Origin: Candidatus Campbelliibacteriota bacterium
GTDB lineage: Bacteria > Patescibacteriota > Minisyncoccia > Phycocordibacterales > CSBR16-193
NCBI GenBank assembly: GCA_007117035.1
Contig: SKHG01000001.1
Location: forward strand, 1 to 57,481
Length of the DNA stretch: 57,481 nt
Direction: 5' to 3'
The notes beneath the pieces are model-generated. The model saw nothing but the letters and a program-made list of their open reading frames with translations, ran no database searches and was not told the DNA's origin. The position numbers and the translations under genes are program-made. Positions 33,462 through 42,249 of the stretch are shown one piece after another. How positions within the stretch are numbered: position 1 is the stretch's first letter; the number at the start of each line of letters is the position of its first letter.

Positions 33462-35395
33462 AATTCTATATTTATTAAAGGTTTATTGTCTGATCTTGTT
33501 GATTCGGCACTGTTGTTTTGATCCAGTAGATCAATATTCATATCTCCAAGAAATTCAGAAGGAAGATTGCTTTGAGTTGAGCCAAAGATAACTCTTTCAC
33601 GAGCCAAAGATAGATGCGCGCTAACCCGAGCTCGTGTTAAAGCAACATAAAAAAGTCTACGCTCCTCCTCTTCTTTATTTGGGGTTGTGTTTTCGTCAGT
33701 ATGAGGAAAAAGTCCTTGCTCAAGACCGGTTATGAAACAGTGATCGAACTCTAAACCCTTTACTCCATGAACAGTAGATAGGCGTACCCCCACAGTGTCC
33801 TCGTTAAAGGAGTCTTGCTCTGAAAACAACGCAATGTGTTCCAAGAACTGGTCTACTCCACCCTCTGTGCCATCATATCTACGAGCCAGAGTTACTAGTT
33901 CGTAGATGTTTTCCAATCTCTCGTCCTCACCGTACTCTTGAAAGTATTTCTCGAATCCACCGTCTTTAATAATACAGGTTACTGCTTTTGAAACAGAGTT
34001 TTTTGCCAGGTCTGCAACTTTTTGGCAGACTTTTTTGAAATTTTGATACTGTTCAAGGGTTTTTTTGGGTAATTCTTCTTCTCTCCCTTCCAATATTTTC
34101 AGAAATCCAACCTTACCAATTCCACGAGGTGGTTTATTGATAACCCTCTTTAAATCTCCCCGACTCTCTGGAGATAGCGAAACTCGTAAAAAAGCCACCA
34201 AGTCTTTTATCTCCTGTCTTTCCAAAAATCTTACGCCAGAAGTACAGTATGGGATTTCTTCACCTAAAAAAACTTCTTCTAGAACTCGAGACTGAAAGTT
34301 TGCTCTGTACATCACCACAATCTCCTTCGGATCTACTCCAGAGTGAAGAAGTCTCTTTACCTCTTCTGCGATTCCTTGAGCTTCTCCTGTTTCACTCCAA
34401 AAGGTTCGTACTTTAATTTTTGAGCCACCACTTTTTTGGGTAAACAGGTCTTTCTTTTTACGTTTTTTGTTTTTTTCGATTATCTGATTAGCTGCAGAGA
34501 GAATTATCTCACTGGATCGGTAGTTCTCTTTTAGATAAAAAACCTGAGCCTTTGAGTATTCTTTCTCAAAACGCAATATGTTTTCTATCTCTGCGCCTCT
34601 CCAGCTGTAGATGGTTTGATCTGGGTCACCGATAGCATAAATATTTTGATGTTCTTCGGCAAGTAAACGTATCATTTCGTGCTGAACTCGATTGGTGTCT
34701 TGATACTCGTCAATATGTAGCCACTGCCAACGATCTTGGTATTTTTTCAAAACCTCGGGTTGGCTGTTTAGCAAGGTTACTGGACGTAAAAGTAGGTCAT
34801 CAAAATCCAATGACCTTTCTTCCGACAAAAGATTTTCATACTCCTGCCAGATGACCGGAAGTGCAACAGTCAATGCGTCCTGACTGTTTTTGGTGTTTTT
34901 TGAAAAGCTTTGAAGCATGACTCCGCTTCCTTTGTATCTGGATATAACACCGAGAGTTTTTCCAATGTCAAAGTCATCGGTCGAATGCCCAGCTCTTTTG
35001 ATGGCCTCTCGAACCATTTTTTTAGATTCTGATCGATCTAGGATAGAAAAATGTCTCGGAAGATTAAAACTTTCAAGGTTTTCTCGAATAATCAATAAAC
35101 CAAGAGCATGAAAGGTTCCTATAAAAGGATTGTTTTTTTGATTAGAGTATGGATTTTCAGGAATCCTTGATGTGAGTTTTTCGATTCTTTCTCGCATCTC
35201 TCGAGCTGCTTTGTTAGTAAATGTGATCGCGCAGATTCGCCCTGGATCACAACCATCAGCAATTAACCTCGCTACTCTAGCAGTTAAGGTTTTAGTCTTA
35301 CCTGTTCCAGCTCCAGCTATTATTAAAACTGGTCCTGCACCGGCTTTTAAAGCCTCTTCCTGGGCTTTGTTAAAATTGTGTTCATCTAGATTCAT
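33458..35395 (-). CDS. pcrA: UvrD/PcrA-type superfamily 1 DNA helicase
   Basis: This 3'-5' DNA helicase acts in repair and in removing replication blocks. I take MNLDEHNFNKAQEEAL (ATG at 35395, 645 aa) as the start. The track's N-terminal extension is hydrophobic and unlike the family, although ATG at 35407 is also possible. Motifs are I (IIAGAGTGKTKTL), Ia (ITFTNKAAREMRER), II (LHIDEYQDTN), III (IYAIGDPDQTIYSWRGA), IV (YLKENYRSS), V (VRLSTVHGVKGLEFDHCFITG) and VI (YVALTRAR). It lies upstream of ksgA with a 4-bp overlap. Confidence 0.95.
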   Translation of the reverse strand: MNLDEHNFNKAQEEALKAGAGPVLIIAGAGTGKTKTLTARVARLIADGCDPGRICAITFTNKAAREMRERIEKLTSRIPENPYSNQKNNPFIGTFHALGLLIIRENLESFNLPRHFSILDRSESKKMVREAIKRAGHSTDDFDIGKTLGVISRYKGSGVMLQSFSKNTKNSQDALTVALPVIWQEYENLLSEERSLDFDDLLLRPVTLLNSQPEVLKKYQDRWQWLHIDEYQDTNRVQHEMIRLLAEEHQNIYAIGDPDQTIYSWRGAEIENILRFEKEYSKAQVFYLKENYRSSEIILSAANQIIEKNKKRKKKDLFTQKSGGSKIKVRTFWSETGEAQGIAEEVKRLLHSGVDPKEIVVMYRANFQSRVLEEVFLGEEIPYCTSGVRFLERQEIKDLVAFLRVSLSPESRGDLKRVINKPPRGIGKVGFLKILEGREEELPKKTLEQYQNFKKVCQKVADLAKNSVSKAVTCIIKDGGFEKYFQEYGEDERLENIYELVTLARRYDGTEGGVDQFLEHIALFSEQDSFNEDTVGVRLSTVHGVKGLEFDHCFITGLEQGLFPHTDENTTPNKEEEERRLFYVALTRARVSAHLSLARERVIFGSTQSNLPSEFLGDMNIDLLDQNNSAESTRSDNKPLINIEF

Positions 35396-35479
35396 TTGAG
35401 ATCTCATAGTATCATAGTGCTGAGTTTTTTGGCATAAAAATAACAAAAAATATAGAAAAAACATTATCCCCACTTAAGG

Positions 35480-35507
35480 TTGACCAGACAGTTTAAGTGT
35501 ATATAAT
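35480..35507 (+). promoter_or_regulatory. Strong promoter of the LysM-M23 gene
   Basis: TTGACC (35480-35485), a 16-bp spacer and TATAAT (35502-35507). Transcription would start near 35514, leaving an 85-base leader that ends in a small hairpin, CCAAT / ATTGG, which contains the TTG start codon. Confidence 0.75.
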
Positions 35508-35598
35508 TAACTACGTAGAGAGATGAGAGGTTTTCCAGACATTTTAGGAAGCTAAATCGAAGCTTATTTTACCAAATGCACAGGACCCCAATTCTTCA

Positions 35599-36705
35599 TT
35601 GGTAAGAAACGAGAAGGATTGGTCGAAAAATAGATTTTACGACCGAAAAAGGTCTAAAAAACAAAAGAATTATGACCATGGAACATGGACCACGGTTGTT
35701 TTCGTTTTTGTTATTCTAGCGGTTCAGTCCATATATGTATTTGGAAATCAAGAAGACACGTATGCAAGCGTGTCTCATCTTTTGGTAGGCGAAAACTCTG
35801 TAAACATCACTCTTTTAGGAGATGATCTTTTCTCAGATGAATTTCATAACTACAGCCCTCGATTTACAGAAGATGGACTAGCCTTTATTTCTGGAGATTT
35901 CAGTACTCAGGTCTCAAGCTCCAAAGTTAGTGGTAGAGGTGGAAGTATGTCATTTATTCACGAAGTTAGGGCTAACGACACAATCGAAAGTTTGGCAAAA
36001 GAGTTTAATGTAACTAAAGAGACAATAGTTTGGGAAAATGACATCAGTGATCCCAACTCTCTTAAGGTTGGTCAAGAACTACATATTTTACCTTTTTCAG
36101 GTGTTCGGCACAGAGTTCGTTCCGGAGAGACTCTTTCTGAAATAGCTGAATACTACGATATTTCTGTAAAAGAAATTGCTAAATTCAACCATTTTTCGGT
36201 CAACGATGTTTTGATTGCAGGTAACCCGATAAATATTCCTGGTGCCCAAAAAAGACAGAAAAATATTGTTACACAGACCACACGCTCAACCACTTCATCT
36301 GTTAGTATACAGGCAGTTTCCCAACCTTCCCCTTCCCAAGCGATAAGTAGTGGATTTATTCCTCCTCTTAAACCTGGCACATACATAATCACTCAAAGAC
36401 TGCATGGTTATAACGCAGTTGATATGGCTCCAGTAAACGGTATTGGCTCCAGAATCTATGCTGCAGCAAGTGGTACAGTGACTCAGAGTGCTACAGGCTG
36501 GAACGGTGGTTACGGTAATATGATTGTTATAAGTCATCCAAACGGCACACGAACTCTTTATTCTCACAACCAATATAACTACGTTTCTGTTGGTCAGTAT
36601 GTTTCCCAAGGAGATGTTATAGGAACAGTTGGTAGTACCGGACTCTCAACTGGCCCACACGTTCACTTTGAGGTTCATGGCGCAAGAAACCCATTTGCTT
36701 ACTAA
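35599..36705 (+). CDS. LysM and M23 peptidase domain protein (cell wall hydrolase)
   Basis: This is probably a wall-anchored or secreted peptidoglycan endopeptidase of 368 aa. A basic N-terminus (KNRFYDRKRSKKQKN) is followed by one membrane segment (TTVVFVFVILAVQSIYVFG). There are two LysM repeats: HEVRANDTIESLAKEFNVTKETIVWENDI and HRVRSGETLSEIAEYYDISVKEIAKFNHF. The C-terminal M23 domain has zinc-ligand motifs HGYNAVDMA and GPHVHFEVHG. Both metal-binding motifs are intact. The start is a TTG; the frame has a stop 16 codons upstream and no in-frame ATG near, so TTG is the best start. A strong promoter precedes it. Confidence 0.9.
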   Translation: MVRNEKDWSKNRFYDRKRSKKQKNYDHGTWTTVVFVFVILAVQSIYVFGNQEDTYASVSHLLVGENSVNITLLGDDLFSDEFHNYSPRFTEDGLAFISGDFSTQVSSSKVSGRGGSMSFIHEVRANDTIESLAKEFNVTKETIVWENDISDPNSLKVGQELHILPFSGVRHRVRSGETLSEIAEYYDISVKEIAKFNHFSVNDVLIAGNPINIPGAQKRQKNIVTQTTRSTTSSVSIQAVSQPSPSQAISSGFIPPLKPGTYIITQRLHGYNAVDMAPVNGIGSRIYAAASGTVTQSATGWNGGYGNMIVISHPNGTRTLYSHNQYNYVSVGQYVSQGDVIGTVGSTGLSTGPHVHFEVHGARNPFAY

Positions 36706-36727
36706 AATATTTTAAATATATAGACTT

Positions 36728-36756
36728 AAAAAAACCGGATTTCACCGGTTTTTTTA
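36728..36756 (+). terminator. Terminator after the LysM-M23 gene
   Basis: AAAAAAACCGG / CCGGTTTTTTT forms an 11-bp stem with a 6-base loop. It has T runs on both strands and sits between convergent M23 and comM genes, so it may serve both. Confidence 0.9.
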
Positions 36757-36771
36757 TATAAAGTTTTTGTT

Positions 36772-38337
36772 TTAAAAAATAGACATTGATCGGTCTGGTC
36801 GATACTGTGTAGCTTCTAAGATGTGATGTTCTAAAATATCTTCAGAGTGTTCCAAGTCAGCAATAGTCCGAGCTACCTTTATCACTCGGTGATAAGACCT
36901 GGCAGAAAACTCCAGTTTTTCCGCTGCTGAGTTTAATGTGTTTTGGGCTTTTTTCGATAAACCAGAGTGTTTTTTTAACTGTTCGGGACTCATCTGACTG
37001 TTATTTTTTATCTTTAGTTTTTTAAATCGATTTGTCTGAATATTTCGAGCATCTTTAACTTTTTCGTATACATCCTTACTGGTCTGGTTTTTATTTTTCT
37101 TGTCCAGAGAAAGATCTTTTGCTGGAACAGCGCTAACTTCTGTCCATATATCTATTCTGTCTGTAATTGGTCCAGATATCTTTTTTTGATAACGCATAAT
37201 ATCCTGTGGAGTGCAGACACAGCGCCTGTTCTCAGTCGAGAGATAACCACAAGGACAAGGGTTCATAGCAGCGATTAAAACAAAGTTGGCTGGAAAAACG
37301 ACAGTTTCTTTTGATCTCGAGATCTGTATCTTCCTCTCTTCGATTGGTTGACGAAGAGACTCAATAATCCTGCGTTCAAATTCCGGAAACTCATCCATAA
37401 AGAGCACCCCGTTGTGGGCAAGAGTTATCTCTCCTGGCTTTGGGTCCATACCTCCACCAACAAATGAAGCATAAGAAGCTGAGTGGTGTGGTGATCGAAT
37501 CGGTGGATGTGTTATAAGAGGCTCATTTCCGAGGTTGTTGGCGATAGAATGAATTGAGGTCACCTCGTAGGAGTCGTCTAAAGAAAGTGGTGGTAGGATC
37601 GAGGTAAAAGCACGAGCCAACATTGTTTTTCCAGATCCTGGTGGGCCGTACATAGCAACGTGGTGACCTCCAGCTGCCGCAATTTCTAGAGCTCTTTTGG
37701 TTTGGGTTTGACCACAAATTTCTGAAAGATCTGGTAGTTCTAGGATTCTGTTAGTAACCACTGTTTTTGTTTGTTTTTCTATCTTTACGCCCAATAAAGA
37801 CGGATCGTGCTCCGCACTTTCTTTAGGAGAAAGGTGGGCAATTAACTCTCGGAGATTTTTCGGAGCATAGATATCTATTCCTTGAACCAACGCAGCTTCT
37901 TTGGCGTTTTCAGGTGGTACAAAAACCTCTTTAAAACCTCTTTGTTTAGCAGTTCTAACTATTGGTAGAACCCCTACGGTTTTTTTCAGAAAACCATCCA
38001 AGGATAACTCCCCAATGAACAACCTTCCTTCAGCATTAAAACGCACAAGATCTGACGCCAAAAGATAACCAAGAGCAATAGCTAAGTCATACGCAGCACC
38101 TTCTTTTTTGACATTTGCAGGAGCTAAAGAAACTACAATTTTTTGGTTTTTTTGTTTCGGTGATGTAAAACCAATATTTTTAATAGCTGAGGATATTCGG
38201 TCTTTCGACTCTTCCACAGTTTTAGCTGGTAGGCCAATAAGGCTAAAAGAGTGTAATCCTTGCGAGAGGTCAACTTCAACCTCAATTATTGGTGGATTCA
38301 AAGCTGGTTGAGCACTGTACACCTTTGCAAACGACAT
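36772..38337 (-). CDS. comM: ComM/YifB family AAA ATPase (Mg-chelatase-like)
   Basis: ComM is a helicase that promotes branch migration during natural transformation. The 521-aa protein starts MSFAKVYSAQPALNPPIIEVEVDLSQGLHSFSLIGLPAKTVEESKDRI, the typical Lon-like N-domain with SLAPANVKKEGAAYDLAIALG. The ATPase core has ELPDLSEICGQ, Walker A MYGPPGSGKTMLA, Walker B GVLFMDEFPEF, and the conserved NPCPCGYLST...RRCVCT zinc-like segment. The C-terminal Mg_chelatase_C domain shows ARSYHRVIKVARTIADLE. It is complete. No other competence genes are in the window apart from the pilB homologue. Confidence 0.95.
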   Translation of the reverse strand: MSFAKVYSAQPALNPPIIEVEVDLSQGLHSFSLIGLPAKTVEESKDRISSAIKNIGFTSPKQKNQKIVVSLAPANVKKEGAAYDLAIALGYLLASDLVRFNAEGRLFIGELSLDGFLKKTVGVLPIVRTAKQRGFKEVFVPPENAKEAALVQGIDIYAPKNLRELIAHLSPKESAEHDPSLLGVKIEKQTKTVVTNRILELPDLSEICGQTQTKRALEIAAAGGHHVAMYGPPGSGKTMLARAFTSILPPLSLDDSYEVTSIHSIANNLGNEPLITHPPIRSPHHSASYASFVGGGMDPKPGEITLAHNGVLFMDEFPEFERRIIESLRQPIEERKIQISRSKETVVFPANFVLIAAMNPCPCGYLSTENRRCVCTPQDIMRYQKKISGPITDRIDIWTEVSAVPAKDLSLDKKNKNQTSKDVYEKVKDARNIQTNRFKKLKIKNNSQMSPEQLKKHSGLSKKAQNTLNSAAEKLEFSARSYHRVIKVARTIADLEHSEDILEHHILEATQYRPDRSMSIF

Positions 38338-38349
38338 TTTATATTTTTA

Positions 38350-38715
38350 TTATTCTTCCCTGTGTTTAATACAAGTATCAGCAGCAGGGTTAGCTTCTAG
38401 TCTTTCTTTCTCTATCTTCTCTCCAGAGATTCGACAGATACCATACTCACCAGACTTTATTCTTTCTAAGGCTTTTGTAATATTTTTGTATCTAGTTTCT
38501 AACTGATCAAGGATGGCTGAGTTCCCACCGTAAGATTCAGAAGAATCAGCTGACTCACTTGAATCGGAGCTTGAAAAATCACCTCTGTCTGGACGAGCTT
38601 GCCAGTCACCAGGAGTTTCGGGGTTTCTCTCTCCTACTGTATCCATCTCTTTCTCCAAAAGTTCTTTCTCTTTTTCTAGTTCTGTTTTAAATTTTTCTAT
38701 ATCTTTTTCATTCAT
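38350..38715 (-). CDS. DksA/TraR-family protein with a degenerate zinc finger
   Basis: I use the ATG at 38715 (MNEKDIEKFKTELEKEKELLEKEMDTVG), giving 121 aa. A coiled-coil N-terminal half with acidic residues is followed by a serine-rich stretch (SSSDSSESADSSESYGG). Then come ITKALERIKSGEYGICRISGEKIEKERLEANPAADTCIKH. This is the C-terminal DksA/TraR signature (ALxRIxxGxYGxC...I...RLEA.P.A..C), but the four-cysteine zinc site is reduced to CxxS...CxxH. DksA-like proteins bind the secondary channel of RNA polymerase. The gene lies 12 bp upstream of comM on the same strand. Confidence 0.85.
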   Translation of the reverse strand: MNEKDIEKFKTELEKEKELLEKEMDTVGERNPETPGDWQARPDRGDFSSSDSSESADSSESYGGNSAILDQLETRYKNITKALERIKSGEYGICRISGEKIEKERLEANPAADTCIKHREE

Positions 38716-38768
38716 ATAATTAAATTCTATCACCATAGAGTTTTTGTGCAAATAAATTTTGGTTAATA

Positions 38769-39461
38769 TTAAATTCTATCTCGGTAGAAGTTTAGAATAG
38801 CTCTGAAATCAGCTTCGTCTCTTACTATAACAACTGTTTTATTATCAAGGTATCCATAAAGAACTCCGTTTATACGAGCGTAGCTGTTTAAAATATGTTG
38901 AGTTCTAAATCCTGTGTTTACAGAGGAGGTTATTCCAAAATCAGATAGACTCAATGGCAATGTGTTTTCAAAACTAAGCATCCCTTTTTGTAGACTAGCC
39001 TGATCAACTCCTTTTATTAAAACAAAAGGGAAAGATGTTCTTTGTTCAGAAAAATACCCTATCGAGATTCCCAGAGCTGATTTTCGAAGTTCGTTTGGCA
39101 CAGGTTCTTTTATCCTAGAGAAAAAAGAAGAAACTGAATGTAAGACTTTTCCGTCTATTGCTAGAAAGCTTATGTTTGCTCGCTTTTCTGACTCTAACGC
39201 TAATCTTGCAAAATGTAGAAAGTTTTGTTCAATAAATTCATGACTTTGAACTTCGACAGCGGTGTACGAGACAGGAATTACTGGTTTTTCAAAGACTTCT
39301 TCAGCTGAAAAAAAATTAATAAGGACAAGTAGAGTTATTCCAGAGAGTATTAAAACAAAAGCTAAAATAGATAAAATAAATTTCCAGTTTGCAATCTCTA
39401 CCTTTTCTGGTTCTGGATTAGAAAAGTATTGTTCAGTTTGTTGTGTGTTTTCTTCATTCAT
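38769..39461 (-). CDS. Hypothetical single-pass membrane protein
   Basis: The family is unknown. This 230-aa protein has a polar cytoplasmic N-terminus (MNEENTQQTEQYFSNPEPEKVEI), one membrane span (FILSILAFVLILSGITLLVLINFF) and an extracytoplasmic domain of about 180 residues with alternating helices and strands. A terminal motif is VLYGYLDNKTVVIVRDEADFRAILNFYRDRI. There are no cysteines. It is translated from ATG, upstream of the DksA-like gene. Similar 'LALxSxKRAxxSFLxIDGKxL'-type domains occur in CPR genomes as uncharacterised proteins, but I cannot assign a role. Confidence 0.7.
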   Translation of the reverse strand: MNEENTQQTEQYFSNPEPEKVEIANWKFILSILAFVLILSGITLLVLINFFSAEEVFEKPVIPVSYTAVEVQSHEFIEQNFLHFARLALESEKRANISFLAIDGKVLHSVSSFFSRIKEPVPNELRKSALGISIGYFSEQRTSFPFVLIKGVDQASLQKGMLSFENTLPLSLSDFGITSSVNTGFRTQHILNSYARINGVLYGYLDNKTVVIVRDEADFRAILNFYRDRI

Positions 39462-39533
39462 ATCTGTATTATCGAATTAAGTGTAGAAAAAGTAAAGTAT
39501 TAATTAGATTTAGTTTTTTAGAGTAAACAAAAA

Positions 39534-39562
39534 TTGACTAAACCAGATTTTTGTGATATACA
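39534..39562 (+). promoter_or_regulatory. Strong extended -10 promoter of the 138-aa membrane protein gene
   Basis: TTGACT (39534-39539), a 17-bp spacer and TATACA (39557-39562) preceded by TGA. The string TGTGATATACAT is identical to the promoter of the lipoprotein gene at 4522. The leader ends with AAAAGGAGGAAATTAG before the ATG. Confidence 0.85.
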
Positions 39563-39623
39563 TACATTTGATCGTTCTTTACACTAAAGAACAATAAACA
39601 AAAATAGAAAAGGAGGAAATTAG

Positions 39624-40040
39624 ATGAACAGAATTGTTGTTATAGCAAATAAATATATCCTAAAAAGGCAATTAGTCTGGATAGTATCTTTGCTGTTGCT
39701 CTTGGTGGTGGTACTTCTTGTTACTATCCTAGGGCTTGTTCAAGTGAACAGGACTCTGGCACAGCAAGTTGAATCGCCTCTGGTTTTACAGACCGGAATC
39801 GAGACTCAAGCAAAGATGAGTCGGGCTGAAAATAAGTTAATCCAAGAAGGGCTTGAACATCTCAATGAGGAGTTCTCTTCTTTCAAGGAGGAAGTCCGGG
39901 ATATGCTCAAGGTCTCAAATGTAAAAAACCAACCTCAAGTTGGTCAGTACATAGATCAACCGAAAAAGCTGTCTTCTCTCACAGAGGAACTCGCCATCTT
40001 GAACGAAAGGCTCAGAGTCTCTCTCAATCCAAGGAGATGA
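39624..40040 (+). CDS. Small membrane-anchored coiled-coil protein
   Basis: The 138-aa protein has a basic N-terminus (KYILKRQ), one long hydrophobic span (LVWIVSLLLLLVVVLLVTILGLVQV) and an extracytoplasmic coiled-coil-like region (MSRAENKLIQEGLEHLNEEFSSFKEEVRDMLK...LSSLTEELAILNERLRVSL). The family is unknown. It is a highly regulated-looking single gene: a consensus promoter with extended -10, a GGAGG ribosome binding site and a strong terminator. This matches the design of the two lipoprotein genes at 3830 and 4522 and suggests abundant expression. Confidence 0.8.
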   Translation: MNRIVVIANKYILKRQLVWIVSLLLLLVVVLLVTILGLVQVNRTLAQQVESPLVLQTGIETQAKMSRAENKLIQEGLEHLNEEFSSFKEEVRDMLKVSNVKNQPQVGQYIDQPKKLSSLTEELAILNERLRVSLNPRR

Positions 40041-40046
40041 CACTAA

Positions 40047-40085
40047 ACAAAACAGGAGGTTCTAACGAACTTCCTGTTTTTTCTA
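40047..40085 (+). terminator. Terminator after the 138-aa membrane protein gene
   Basis: AACAGGAGGTTC / GAACTTCCTGTT is a 12-bp stem with one G-T pair and a 4-base loop. It is followed by TTTTTTC on the plus strand. On the minus strand it has a TTTTGTTT tail and could also stop pnp transcripts. Confidence 0.9.
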
Positions 40086-40125
40086 TTAATTACTTGTTAA
40101 ACTGACTAAAAAATATAAACAGTAT

Positions 40126-42237
40126 CTATTTTTTAATAAAATCAGGATCTCTTTGTTTAATAGAGAGAGAAATTCTACCTTTTTCATCAACCTCCTTAAC
40201 TACAACCGGAACTCTATCCCCAACCTTAAGATAATCTTCAACTTTTTCAACTCTAAAAGATGCAATTTCCGAAACATGGACTAATCCGTCAGTGTTGGGC
40301 CCAATCTTTACAAATGCTCCAAAATCTACTATTCGAACAACCTCTCCTTCGATTTCATCACCTTTTTCATACTTTCGAACCAACTCCTCGATTGCTGTTT
40401 TAGTAAGTTGGCCTTTTTCTTGGTTTGGTGCAGTTATGTAAATTGAACCATCGTCCTCGATATCGATATCAGCTCCAGTAACATCTTTAATACCGTTTAT
40501 TGTTTTACCACCAGGCCCTATAACGGTACCAATATCTTTGGGATTGATTGAAAGTATTATAATAGATGGAGCATTAGGTGAAACCTCTTTTCTGGGTTCA
40601 ACTATCTCTTGTTCTATCACATCAAGGATCTGCAATCTAGCAGCTTTAGCTTTTTCCACAGTTTCTTTTATAGCTTCGAAAGAAATCTGTTCTAGTTTTG
40701 TGTCCATCTGGACAGCAGTTATACCTTTTCGGGTTCCAGCCACCTTACAGTCCATATCGCCGTAATGGTCTTCAGGGCCTTGGATATCTGTCAGAATTTT
40801 GTATTTATTAGAATCTTTTTGATCAACTACTAGTCCCATAGCAATTCCAGCTACAGGTGCTTTTATTGGCACTCCAGCATCCATCAGGGCTAGAGTTGAG
40901 CCACAGATTGAACCCATTGAGGTTGAGCCGTTAGAAGCCAATGCTTCTGAGACTATTCTGATTGTGTAAGGAAAGTCTTCTTTGGTTGGAATAACAGGAA
41001 TCATTGCTTTTTCAGCCAATGCTCCATGCCCGATCATTCTACGGTTCATCCCACCCATTCTTCCAGTTTCACCAACAGAAAATGGTGGAAAGTTGTAGTG
41101 GTGCATAAATCTTTTACTGTTGTTTCGAACTTCTATTCCATCAACTATCTGTGCGTCACTCGGTCCTCCCAAAGTTAAAGCTGAGAGAATATGAGTTCCT
41201 CCTCGATAAAATATTCCTGATCCATGTAGAATATTTGAGATTCCTCCAGCCTGAGCGTAGAGTGGACGAACTTCATCAATTTTTCTACCATCGGCTCTTT
41301 TATCTTCTTCTATTGCTCCAATATGAATCATCTCATCAACTTTTTGTTCGAAGTACTCTTTAGCCAGATCAATTTCTTGAATTTCGTTATCTTTCAAAAC
41401 TGTTTTCCACATATTTTTTAGTTCTGTAATTTTGTCTTTTCCTGGTGTTTTGCTAAAAACAAAAGGCGCCATCTTAGGTTCTATCTCCTTAGAAAACAGT
41501 TCCTTCACCTCTTCAGAAACCTCAGTTATATGAACAGTTCTTTTGTCTTTACCCATTTCCTGCACAATCTTTTTCTGAAAATCTTGTAGTTTCTGTAAAA
41601 CTAAACGACCTTTATCGAGAGCTAAGGATATATCGTTCTCAGATACCTCGTAGGCTCCAGCTTCGAGCATTGTAACACCATCCTCTTTTCCGCAGATTAC
41701 CATATCTAGATTTGAGCTGACCTCTTCCCTTTCAGGGTATGTTGGGTTTACTAAAATTGATCCGTCTTCAAGTTTTTTACCTATTCGAACCGCACTAACT
41801 GGACCGTTCCAAGGAATATCTGAAGTTGCTAGAGCTAATGATGTACCTAAAATTGAAAGAATATCAGGGTCATCCTCACCGATAGAAAGAACTGTGATAA
41901 CTATCTGTATTTCATTGCGAACCCGTTGGTCAAAAAGTGGTCTGATGGTTCGGTCAATCATACGAGCAGAAAGAATGGCTTCATCGGAAGGTCTTCCTTC
42001 GCGTCGCATAAATCTGCTACCTAAAATGACCCCAGCAGCATAGAATTTTTCCTCGTAGTCAACAGTTAAAGGGAAAAAAGGCATACTACTCTCTTCTTTT
42101 GACATCACTGCAGTTACCAACACTGTTGTGTCGCCTAATTTTATCAAAACACTCCCGTCTGCGTTTTCAGCAAGATCATTAAATTCAACATGTAGCTCTT
42201 TCCCTTCAATTTCGGTGGAGAAACTTTTTTTTTGCAT
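40126..42237 (-). CDS. pnp: Polyribonucleotide nucleotidyltransferase (PNPase)
   Basis: PNPase is a phosphorolytic 3'-5' exoribonuclease. The 703-aa length is standard. Two RNase PH-like cores are present (ADGSVLIKLGDTTVLVTAVMS at the N-terminus; RADGRKIDEVRPLYAQAG...GIFYRGGTHILSALTLG in the second core). The second core keeps SNGSTSMGSICGSTLALMDAGVP and the catalytic region ILTDIQGPEDHYGDMDCKVAGT. Then come the KH domain (IGTVIGPGGKTINGI) and the S1 domain (EGEVVRIVDFGAFVKIGPNTDGLVHVSEI). It is the last gene of rpsO-NYN-pnp, with 12 bp to the NYN gene. Confidence 0.97.
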   Translation of the reverse strand: MQKKSFSTEIEGKELHVEFNDLAENADGSVLIKLGDTTVLVTAVMSKEESSMPFFPLTVDYEEKFYAAGVILGSRFMRREGRPSDEAILSARMIDRTIRPLFDQRVRNEIQIVITVLSIGEDDPDILSILGTSLALATSDIPWNGPVSAVRIGKKLEDGSILVNPTYPEREEVSSNLDMVICGKEDGVTMLEAGAYEVSENDISLALDKGRLVLQKLQDFQKKIVQEMGKDKRTVHITEVSEEVKELFSKEIEPKMAPFVFSKTPGKDKITELKNMWKTVLKDNEIQEIDLAKEYFEQKVDEMIHIGAIEEDKRADGRKIDEVRPLYAQAGGISNILHGSGIFYRGGTHILSALTLGGPSDAQIVDGIEVRNNSKRFMHHYNFPPFSVGETGRMGGMNRRMIGHGALAEKAMIPVIPTKEDFPYTIRIVSEALASNGSTSMGSICGSTLALMDAGVPIKAPVAGIAMGLVVDQKDSNKYKILTDIQGPEDHYGDMDCKVAGTRKGITAVQMDTKLEQISFEAIKETVEKAKAARLQILDVIEQEIVEPRKEVSPNAPSIIILSINPKDIGTVIGPGGKTINGIKDVTGADIDIEDDGSIYITAPNQEKGQLTKTAIEELVRKYEKGDEIEGEVVRIVDFGAFVKIGPNTDGLVHVSEIASFRVEKVEDYLKVGDRVPVVVKEVDEKGRISLSIKQRDPDFIKK

Positions 42238-42249
42238 TGTTATTATATA

